From contig JAEZHZ010000330.1 of NCBI GenBank assembly GCA_023436745.1, forward strand, positions 1-7,140: a stretch of DNA of 7,140 nucleotides, in the 5' to 3' direction. A program made the translations under genes and the position numbers. Below, in pieces: positions 1-5,445 of this stretch. Origin of the DNA: Pseudomonadota bacterium (GTDB lineage: Bacteria; Pseudomonadota; Alphaproteobacteria; Rhizobiales; Devosiaceae). Within the stretch, counting starts at the first letter, position 1. Each line of letters begins with the position of its first letter. The notes beneath the pieces are model-generated. The model was not told where the DNA came from. It worked only from the letters and a program-made list of their open reading frames with translations, and searched no databases.

Positions 1-1108
1 GGATCCATGGGTAGGACCCGATCACCGAGTATGAGGCGGTGTCCTGCAGCATCAGACCCCAGGAGATCAGCGGCGGCTTCACCGCGAAGCCCAGGAACCC
101 GAGGAAGCTTTCGAGCAGCACGACACCAGGGATGGCCAGAGTGACCGCCACTATGATGTGGCTGAGCACATTGGGCAGGATGTGGCGGGTTATGATGCGC
201 CTGTCGGTAGCGCCAACCGCCACGGCCGCCCGCACATAGTCGACACGGGCCAGCGAGAGTGTCTTGGAGCGCACTTCCCGACTGAGTTGCGCCCATCCAA
301 GTGCAGCAATCACGCCAATGACGAAGGCAATGAACACGTTGGACGGCGCGGTTGCCGGGATCAGCGTGGTCAACGCCAGATAGAGCGGCAACTGCGGGAA
401 CATCAGGATGAACTCCACCAGGCGCTGCACCCAGGCGTCAAACGTGCCGCCGATATAGCCCGAGGTGATGCCGACCAGCGTGCCGACCACTGTGGTGATG
501 GCCACGACCACCAGCGCGATGGTGAGGGTGATGCGGGCCCCAACGATGCCGCGGGCGAGGATGTCGCGTCCAAACTTGTCCGTGCCGAAGAAATGAGCCG
601 TCTTCTGCGGATCAACCGGACCGAAGAAGTGGATATTGGCCGGGATCAGCCAGAAGACCTTGTAGGAATAGCCGGGCACGAAGAAGCCAAGCTCCGTCGG
701 GTTTTCGTAGTCCGGCCCCACCAGCGGCTGGAAGGTAACGGGATCGAGTTCATCGCTCTCGGCGATCGGGTAAACCACGGGCATGAGCGTAAAACTGCCG
801 TCCGCCCTGAAGAAGCTGATTGCGTCGGGTGGCGCAAAGCCGATATCCGCCTGCTTGGGATCCTGCGGGGCAAAGAAGTCTGCAAAGACCGCGACGATCA
901 ACATAAGGGCGACGAGTACCAGTCCGATCATGCCGATGGTCGATCGGCGGAAACGGCGCCACACCAGCGAAAAGTAGCCTTCGTCGCTGTTGGCCCAGCG
1001 CGGCTGCGGCCCAGTATCGTCGTCGGCTGGTGTCGGCATGGGGCCGCCTGCTGCCTCCACGGGCAGAGGGATGGACGAGCGGGAGCCTGGATCTTGCGTG
1101 TAGGTCAA
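1..1108 (-). CDS. ABC transporter permease, DppC/OppC type (C-terminus beyond window)
   Basis: Inner-membrane permease subunit of a family-5 (peptide/oligosaccharide type) ABC importer, and partner of the DppB-like permease upstream. The frame is open from a TTG at 1108 to the window edge (369 residues, ending ...GSYPWI); about 30-35 C-terminal residues are probably missing. A cytoplasmic N-terminus ends in SLVWRRFRRS (47-56), typical of the OppC_N region. It is followed by TM1 (about 57-79), a long periplasmic stretch (about 80-180), the FGTDKFGRDILAR signature (174-186), then further TM segments. The EAA coupling loop that contacts the ATPase is YVRAAVAVGATDRRIITRHILPN, about 291-313. I chose TTG because it lies 8 bases after GGAGGGGAG and overlaps the previous stop codon (TTGA). 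An ATG at 1039 is in frame but has a poorer ribosome site. The periplasmic insert is longer than in E. coli DppC. Function class is certain; the substrate is inferred only from context. Confidence 0.93.
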   Translation of the reverse strand, partial: MTYTQDPGSRSSIPLPVEAAGGPMPTPADDDTGPQPRWANSDEGYFSLVWRRFRRSTIGMIGLVLVALMLIVAVFADFFAPQDPKQADIGFAPPDAISFFRADGSFTLMPVVYPIAESDELDPVTFQPLVGPDYENPTELGFFVPGYSYKVFWLIPANIHFFGPVDPQKTAHFFGTDKFGRDILARGIVGARITLTIALVVVAITTVVGTLVGITSGYIGGTFDAWVQRLVEFILMFPQLPLYLALTTLIPATAPSNVFIAFVIGVIAALGWAQLSREVRSKTLSLARVDYVRAAVAVGATDRRIITRHILPNVLSHIIVAVTLAIPGVVLLESFLGFLGFAVKPPLISWGLMLQDTASYSVIGSYPWI

Positions 1109-2118
1109 GCTGCTTTCTCCCCTCCCAGGCGAATGCGTGGATCGAGCAGCGCCAGGAGCACGTCGGAGATGATGTTGCCGATGATCAGCGTCACGGCCAG
1201 CACCATGACGAAGGTTGCCGTGACCCACACGTCGCCGACACCCATCGAGCCCACGATGGCCGGGCCGACCGTGGCGAGGCCGAAGACGATGGCTACCTCG
1301 ATTTCGCCGGTCAGCATGTATGGCAGGACAACGCCCTGATAGGCGACCAGCGGATGGAGCGCATTGGGAACGGCGTGCCGCAAGATCACTGCACTTTCGG
1401 GCAGGCCCTTGGCGCGAGCGGTCTCGACATACTGGCTGTTGAGTACATCCAGCAGGTTGGCCCGCATCACGCGCATGTTGTAGGCGAGCCCGCCCAAGGT
1501 CGCGATGAAGACCACCGGCCAGATATGGGCCACCAGGTCCACGAACCTCCCCCACCCCCAGGGCTGGCCGCCCCAGTACGGCGAGTTGAAGCTGCCGATC
1601 TCGTTCACCCCGATGCGGAACACGAGAATGTAGAGCACCACGATGGCCAGGAGGAACCTGGGTATGGTCATCCCCATGAAGGAGACGAAGCCCAGCACCG
1701 TGTCGGTCCAGCTATACTGACGGGTGGCGGCAACGATGCCCAGGCTGATGCCGATGACCGAGGCCAAGAGGTGGCAGGTCAGGGCCAGCAGGATCGTGCG
1801 GGGCAGCCGCTCGACTACCACGTCGCCCACAGGCTTGTTGTAGTAGAGCGACTGCCCGAAATCGAAACGGGTGACGATGCCGGTCACCCAGCGGAAATAT
1901 TGCACGATCAACGGGTCGTTGAGTCCGTGAGCCGAGCGGTAGGCCTCGGCCATGGCCTGCGCCTGTTCGGCAGTGGCGCCGGTGCGGTTGATCGCCATAG
2001 TGCGGATATAGTCGCCGTAGTCGCCCGGCGGTGCCTGAATGATCAGGAACGTGACGATACTGAGTAGGACAAGGATTGGGATGGCGCCCAGAATGCGAAA
2101 GAGAAGAAAGCGCAGCAT
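1105..2118 (-). CDS. ABC transporter permease, DppB/OppB type
   Basis: Inner-membrane permease subunit that forms the translocation pore together with the DppC-type protein. It has 337 residues when started at the ATG at 2118, usual for the family. The N-terminus LRFLLFRILGAIPILVLLSIVTF is the classic first TM helix. It is followed by a periplasmic loop with GLNDPL (65-70) and FGQSLYYNKPV (87-97). TM helices lie near 108-131, 140-168, 198-218, 262-290 and 300-326. The EAA loop is YVETARAKGLPESAVILRHAVPNAL (about 230-254) and the protein ends LLDPRIRL plus a short tail. An in-frame ATG at 2166 would add 16 residues, but it sits inside a strong RNA hairpin and the added residues do not resemble the family; I prefer 2118, although its ribosome site (GAGAAC) is weak. 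The stop overlaps the TTG start of the next permease by 4 bases, suggesting translational coupling. The coding region is intact. Confidence 0.95.
   Translation of the reverse strand: MLRFLLFRILGAIPILVLLSIVTFLIIQAPPGDYGDYIRTMAINRTGATAEQAQAMAEAYRSAHGLNDPLIVQYFRWVTGIVTRFDFGQSLYYNKPVGDVVVERLPRTILLALTCHLLASVIGISLGIVAATRQYSWTDTVLGFVSFMGMTIPRFLLAIVVLYILVFRIGVNEIGSFNSPYWGGQPWGWGRFVDLVAHIWPVVFIATLGGLAYNMRVMRANLLDVLNSQYVETARAKGLPESAVILRHAVPNALHPLVAYQGVVLPYMLTGEIEVAIVFGLATVGPAIVGSMGVGDVWVTATFVMVLAVTLIIGNIISDVLLALLDPRIRLGGEKAA
1106..1125 (-). promoter_or_regulatory. Ribosome binding site and TTGA overlap for the second permease
   Basis: GGAGGGGAG (1125-1117) lies inside the end of the first permease gene, 8 bases before TTG (1108-1106). 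The TTG shares bases with the TGA stop (1107-1105), making a 4-base overlap that suggests translational coupling of the two permeases. Confidence 0.65.
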
Positions 2119-2152
2119 CACTGTTCTCGTGTCTTGACTGGCCTCGGTATTG

Positions 2153-2178
2153 CCCGGTGGCAGCATGCCGCCACCGGG
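2153..2178 (-). promoter_or_regulatory. Strong intergenic hairpin between binding-protein and permease genes
   Basis: The arms CCCGGTGGC and GCCACCGGG pair perfectly. The inner bases continue the pairing with one G-U pair, so the 26-base element is almost a full palindrome. It starts about 20 bases after the binding-protein stop and ends 35 bases before the preferred permease start. No T-run follows it on the minus strand, so it does not look like an intrinsic terminator. In many ABC operons a hairpin at this place protects the binding-protein mRNA from 3' decay and lowers permease expression. That role is inferred from position and structure. It also buries the alternative permease ATG at 2166. 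Confidence 0.8.
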
Positions 2179-2197
2179 AGATCGCCTCGGGAGGGGA

Positions 2198-4282
2198 TCA
2201 GTTCGCGACCGGCCCGCTACCGCCCGGCACGTCGGGCAGCGTATCGGGATGGAGCTCGTTGGTGGTCTGCCGGTCCTCAGGCACGAATACGCGCTCGCGG
2301 ATGATGTTGTCCTCGGCCCAGTTGAACTGGAAGATCGGGGCGCCGGCCGGGATATTGGCGAAGCGCTTGTTGATCAGCAGAGCGCCCGGATACTGGGTCA
2401 GGCCGATGGCATAGAGGTTCTGCGTGTAGAGTTGCTGGTAGGTCTTCATCAGTTCGGCGCGCTCTGCATTGTCGGGGCTGGCGATGAACCTGTTGATGGC
2501 ATCCACCATCTCCTCTTCGAACGGCAGCAGGTCGAGCGTGCCATCCGTACCGGCGCGATGCGAGAACGCCGTACGCGGACCCACCGGGGCGAGCCCCGAC
2601 GTACCCTGCACCACGGAAACCAGGTCGGAGCCGTTGCGCAGCAACGCCCAGTCGTACTTGCCGCCCTGCTGGAACTCTGCCAGCGAATTGCCCGAAACCG
2701 TGTCGAGGAGCACCCTGATGCCGAGCTGTTCCATCTGGGCCAAGACACCCTCAGCATGGCTCTTGTCGGTGTTGTAGTCGCCGTTGACGAGCAGGGTGAC
2801 CTGTACGTCCTGCCCGCCTGCAGTGCCGGCAGGGAAGTTGACGACGCCATTGCCGTCGGTGTCTTCGAGGCCCGCCTTGGCCAGGTATTCCTTCGCCTTG
2901 TCCAGCGAGTACGGGAAGAAGGCGGTCGATTCCTTGTCGTAGAAGCTGGTGCCGGCGTAGAGACCGCCCGGGTACGGCGTGGTGAACGGGCCCTTGACCA
3001 GCGACTCCCCGAGGCTCTTGCGGTCGATCGCGTAGGTGATGGCCTTGCGGAAATCGAGGTTACGGTTGAGTTCGCGGATCGCCTGGCCCAGTTCCGACGG
3101 CTCGCCCCAGCCATTTCCCGACAGGTTGGGATAGAGCGTGTAGCCGATGGTGCGCGCACCGAACTGCAGGCGCGCCGGGGCGCTTTCTTCGGCGGAGCGC
3201 CGGAGCGATTCCACGAAGTTCTCAGGCTGCTCCAAATTCGAGAAATCAGCCGTGCCGGCCACCGTCTGGACGTCCCGGTCGGACCAGGTCGAGAGGCGGT
3301 AGCTCACCTCGTTGAGATAGGGCAGCTGGTTTCCAGCCTCGTCGACCTTCCAGTAGTAGGGATTGCGCCGCATGACGATGATGTCGTCCGGGCGATACTC
3401 TACCGGCACCCAGGCGCCCATGACCGGCATGTTCATGTACTCGGGCGGATAGGCGTTCTTGTAGTCGTCGTAGCTGTTGTCGGCGTTGTACTTCGGGTGC
3501 TCCGGCTTGAGCATGTGCGAGGGGCCGGGGCAGAACGAGCCGTATGCCATCGCGTAGAGATACTGGGTCGGCCGGACCTCCTTGAAGGTCCACTTTACCG
3601 TATAATCGTCGACCTTCTCCAGCGTCGTGCCTTCGCCAAAGCCTTCCGGGCTGGCGCCGCCGGTGGGGGCGACGTTGGGATCGAGAACGTTGTCCTCCCA
3701 GTAGAACATCACGTCGTCGGCATCGAACGGATCGCCGTCCGACCACTTCGCCCCCTCGATCAGGTGCATGGTCAGTTCGTGGCCGTCCTCGGACCACTCC
3801 CAGCTCCTGGCCAGGTTCGGCAACGGCTCGAGCTCGTCGGCTTTCACCTGGAACAACGGGCCAGTACGCGTCAGGCATTCGAAGAGGCCGATGTCGATGC
3901 CGCCCCAGCCCTGCTGGGCGCCACCGATATAGTTCCAGCCATCGGGACGGCCACCGATCACGTGGCGCATGGTATCCCCATAGACGCCGACGCCATCGGG
4001 CATGTTCGCGGTCTTGAAGACCAGCGGCTCCCTAGGCAGGCGCTCGGCTACAGGCGGCAGCTTGCCAGCGTCAACGAATGCCTTCACGAACTCAGGCTCG
4101 TGGTACTCCGGCAGCGCCTTGAATTCCTGTATGTCGGACACGCTGACGAAGATGGGCTCGCTTTGAGCCGCAAATTCAGGCGGATCCGGCGGCGTCGTCC
4201 ATTCCTGCTGCGCAGACACTGCGCTCAGGGAAACGGACAGCAAAAGTCCTGCCCCGCCAAGGGCACTAACAGGTATCCTCAA
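2198..4282 (-). CDS. Periplasmic family-5 ABC substrate-binding protein (long type, possibly alpha-galactoside/oligosaccharide)
   Basis: Captures the substrate in the periplasm and hands it to the permease pair. It has 694 residues. A signal peptide (1-24, cut near AVSA|QQ, no lipobox) means a soluble periplasmic protein. Residues 25-100 form an extra N-terminal segment with LPPVAERLPREPLVF (75-89), a pattern I associate with very long family-5 proteins. The SBP_bac_5 core follows: LARSWEWSEDGHELTMHL (157-174), EGAKWSDGDPFDADDVMFYW (176-195), NPYYWKVDEAGNQLPYLNEV (307-326) and LDFRKAITYAIDRKSLGESL (409-428). DTDGNG (474-479) is common in the family. Ordinary DppA/OppA proteins have about 500-540 residues. 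The start is TTG at 4282: it is the first start after an in-frame TAA and lies 5 bases after GGGAGG. It is the first gene of the operon, divergent from a MelR-like regulator. That neighbour and the length recall AgpA of Sinorhizobium meliloti (melibiose/raffinose). Family is certain; sugar specificity is inferred, and peptides remain possible. Confidence 0.94.
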   Translation of the reverse strand: MRIPVSALGGAGLLLSVSLSAVSAQQEWTTPPDPPEFAAQSEPIFVSVSDIQEFKALPEYHEPEFVKAFVDAGKLPPVAERLPREPLVFKTANMPDGVGVYGDTMRHVIGGRPDGWNYIGGAQQGWGGIDIGLFECLTRTGPLFQVKADELEPLPNLARSWEWSEDGHELTMHLIEGAKWSDGDPFDADDVMFYWEDNVLDPNVAPTGGASPEGFGEGTTLEKVDDYTVKWTFKEVRPTQYLYAMAYGSFCPGPSHMLKPEHPKYNADNSYDDYKNAYPPEYMNMPVMGAWVPVEYRPDDIIVMRRNPYYWKVDEAGNQLPYLNEVSYRLSTWSDRDVQTVAGTADFSNLEQPENFVESLRRSAEESAPARLQFGARTIGYTLYPNLSGNGWGEPSELGQAIRELNRNLDFRKAITYAIDRKSLGESLVKGPFTTPYPGGLYAGTSFYDKESTAFFPYSLDKAKEYLAKAGLEDTDGNGVVNFPAGTAGGQDVQVTLLVNGDYNTDKSHAEGVLAQMEQLGIRVLLDTVSGNSLAEFQQGGKYDWALLRNGSDLVSVVQGTSGLAPVGPRTAFSHRAGTDGTLDLLPFEEEMVDAINRFIASPDNAERAELMKTYQQLYTQNLYAIGLTQYPGALLINKRFANIPAGAPIFQFNWAEDNIIRERVFVPEDRQTTNELHPDTLPDVPGGSGPVAN

Positions 4283-4293
4283 TAGAACCTCCC
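4280..4293 (-). promoter_or_regulatory. Ribosome binding site deciding the TTG start of the binding protein
   Basis: GGGAGG (4293-4288) stands 5 bases before TTG (4282-4280). A TAA in the same frame lies just upstream, so no earlier start is possible. The TTG codon also gives a complete short signal peptide, which supports it as the real start. Confidence 0.8.
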
Positions 4294-4324
4294 ATTATTG
4301 CCGGAGCAAAGTCAGGCTCCCTGT

Positions 4325-4350
4325 CATGACCGCTCTCTCCCTCGGTCATG
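4325..4350. promoter_or_regulatory. Inverted repeat, candidate regulator-binding site
   Basis: CATGACCG (4325-4332) and CGGTCATG (4343-4350) form a perfect 8-base inverted repeat around a 10-base spacer. The left arm belongs to the palindrome GTCATGAC (4323-4330). GTCATG also recurs as a direct repeat 22 bases on (4345-4350), about two helical turns away. It sits 43-68 bases upstream of the binding-protein start, where an activator could contact RNA polymerase. Binding by the neighbouring AraC protein is inferred. Confidence 0.5.
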
Positions 4351-4397
4351 CGCCCCGGACATCTTGCCAGCGTACGCCTTGTGTTTGGCGAGACAAT

Positions 4398-4422
4398 CCG
4401 GAATGATAGAGACTTATTCCGG
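4398..4422. promoter_or_regulatory. Inverted repeat just upstream of the AraC regulator gene
   Basis: CCGGAAT (4398-4404) and ATTCCGG (4416-4422) form a perfect 7-base inverted repeat around an 11-base spacer. It ends 24 bases before the preferred regulator start at 4447. It could be an operator for autoregulation or, in RNA, a hairpin in the leader. Its arm sequence differs from that of the 4325-4350 repeat, but the centre-to-centre distance is the same, 18 bases. Confidence 0.45.
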
Positions 4423-4446
4423 CTTTCTAAGAAGTGGCCGAAAAGT

Positions 4447-5367
4447 ATGACAGTTGGGGAACTCCCACTCGTCGCGTCGCGGCCGCGCGAAAAACCACCG
4501 CGCCCTACGCCGAGACCAGACCGGCGGTTCTACGCCGCGGGAAGGGCGTTTGGCCGCTTCGGCATCCGCGCATTCCCACCTCAGGTCATGCCGCAGCCCC
4601 ACAGCCACGGCCACATAGAGTTCAACTGGCTGACCCGCGGCAGCATGGAATATGTGTTCGACGATGGCACTGTGACCGTCGAGGCCAACCGTCTGGTGGC
4701 GTTCTGGGCGGGCATCCCACACCAGACGGTGGCGCTGCACGACATCGGCGACGGCCGTCAGCTCAACATCTACCTGCCGATGGACGCATTCCTCGAAATG
4801 CCGCAACTCGGGCGGCTCACTGAAACGCTGATGGGGGGCGGCGTCATCCAGCTCAAGTCGGACTGTATCGGACTCGAAACGCTGGAACGCTGGCACGGCG
4901 ACTATCGCAGCGGCAATTCGCTGCGTACCGATCTCGTGCGGACTGAAATTGGCACCATGTTCCGCCGCGCCGCCATCACCGGATGGGACACGATCCTGTC
5001 TGCCTGGCTTGAGAAGTCAGGCACCCGCACCCGAACCGCGACGCCAGTTCGCTATGTCGTGCGCATGGTTCGACACATCGTCGAGAACATCACCGACCCG
5101 CTCGCTGCCGAAGACATCGCGCGCGTCGTGGGGCTGCACCCCAACTATGCGACCAACCTGTTCACCAAGGTGATGCACATCTCGGTGCAGAAGTTCGTGA
5201 CCAGGATGCGGCTCATCCGGGCGCGAAGCCTGTTGTTCGACGGAAGCCTCTCGATTGCCAACGTCGCCTTCCAGTCCGGGTTTGTCAGCCAGACCCAGTT
5301 CTACGAGCATTTCCGCAAGGCCTATGGCATGACGCCGAGTCAGATGCGCAAGGACACGATCGGCTGA
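4447..5367 (+). CDS. AraC-family transcriptional regulator, MelR-like
   Basis: Cytoplasmic DNA-binding regulator, probably an activator of the divergent transporter in response to its substrate. It has 306 residues from the ATG at 4447, close to MelR of E. coli (about 302). The N-terminal cupin-like sensor includes MPQPHSHGHIEFNWLTRGSM (48-67) and LVAFWAGIPHQT (83-94); the FWA..PHQ motif and the H-G-E spacing match MelR as I remember it. The C-terminal AraC domain has two helix-turn-helix units: AAEDIARVVGLHPNYATNLF (220-239) and SIANVAFQSGFVSQTQFYEHF (269-289), ending KAYGMTPSQMRK. An in-frame ATG at 4348 would add 33 residues and GTG at 4381 would add 22. Neither has a visible ribosome site and the extra residues do not look like the family, so 4447 is preferred, but its own ribosome site is weak. 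AgpT, the AraC-type activator of rhizobial alpha-galactoside uptake, is the likely functional counterpart. The MelR comparison is from memory, not from an alignment. Confidence 0.93.
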   Translation: MTVGELPLVASRPREKPPRPTPRPDRRFYAAGRAFGRFGIRAFPPQVMPQPHSHGHIEFNWLTRGSMEYVFDDGTVTVEANRLVAFWAGIPHQTVALHDIGDGRQLNIYLPMDAFLEMPQLGRLTETLMGGGVIQLKSDCIGLETLERWHGDYRSGNSLRTDLVRTEIGTMFRRAAITGWDTILSAWLEKSGTRTRTATPVRYVVRMVRHIVENITDPLAAEDIARVVGLHPNYATNLFTKVMHISVQKFVTRMRLIRARSLLFDGSLSIANVAFQSGFVSQTQFYEHFRKAYGMTPSQMRKDTIG

Positions 5368-5378
5368 CCGCACCAGCC

Positions 5379-5407
5379 GCTCCAGCGGAGCCACCTGATG
5401 CGATCAG
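5379..5407. terminator. Two small hairpins between convergent genes (weak terminator candidate)
   Basis: GCTCC-AGC-GGAGC (5379-5391) and CTGAT-GCG-ATCAG (5395-5407) are adjacent 5-base stems with 3-base loops, just after the AraC stop. Neither is followed by a T-run on either strand. They could mark transcript ends between the convergent regulator and oxidase genes, but the stems are short and may be chance. Confidence 0.25.
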
Positions 5408-5445
5408 CACCAATGAGCCATGCCCGAAAGTCGAGGGCTCGTAGC

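Larger units (their letters stand above)
4283..4446. promoter_or_regulatory. Divergent promoter region, transporter operon / AraC regulator
   Basis: This 164-base gap lies between two genes transcribed away from each other, so it must hold both promoters. It contains two inverted repeats (listed separately) and the ribosome site of the binding-protein gene. I find no convincing sigma-70 promoter for either gene. For the regulator the best pairing is TTGTGT (4379-4384) with AATGAT (4402-4407) at 17-base spacing, which is weak. Poor core promoters fit activator-dependent transcription, typical of MelR-like systems. Confidence 0.65.

Noticed and set aside
1..6. BamHI recognition sequence exactly at the window start (another at 858-863)
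   Set aside because: It probably marks the end of a cloned fragment or is chance; it has no biological meaning for the locus.
241..300. Apparent frameshift in the second permease near residue 270
   Set aside because: It came from a misread on my first reverse-complement pass. Reading again gives an uninterrupted LGWAQLSREVRSK and an open frame to the window edge.
158..1339. Plus-strand open frame of 393 codons opposite the permease genes
   Set aside because: The minus strand encodes clear permeases here. The plus-strand product (rich in H, R, D, G, Q) has no recognisable domain and is the usual antisense shadow of a GC-rich gene.
1030..2067. Plus-strand open frame of 345 codons opposite the DppB-type permease
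   Set aside because: Same reason: composition typical of antisense frames, no domain, fully overlaps a certain gene.
2150..4285. Plus-strand open frame of 711 codons opposite the binding-protein gene
   Set aside because: Impressive in length, but it covers the binding-protein gene almost exactly. The length follows from GC-rich codon use on the other strand, and no motif or signal is visible.
4291..4300. AATAAT on the minus strand as a -10 box for the transporter operon
   Set aside because: It is five of six to TATAAT but directly abuts the ribosome site, so transcription would start at or after it, and no -35 lies 16-18 bases upstream.
4348..4446. Longer form of the AraC regulator starting at ATG 4348
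   Set aside because: No ribosome site, the ATG lies in an inverted repeat, and the extra 33 residues exceed the MelR-like length. Start at 4447 preferred.
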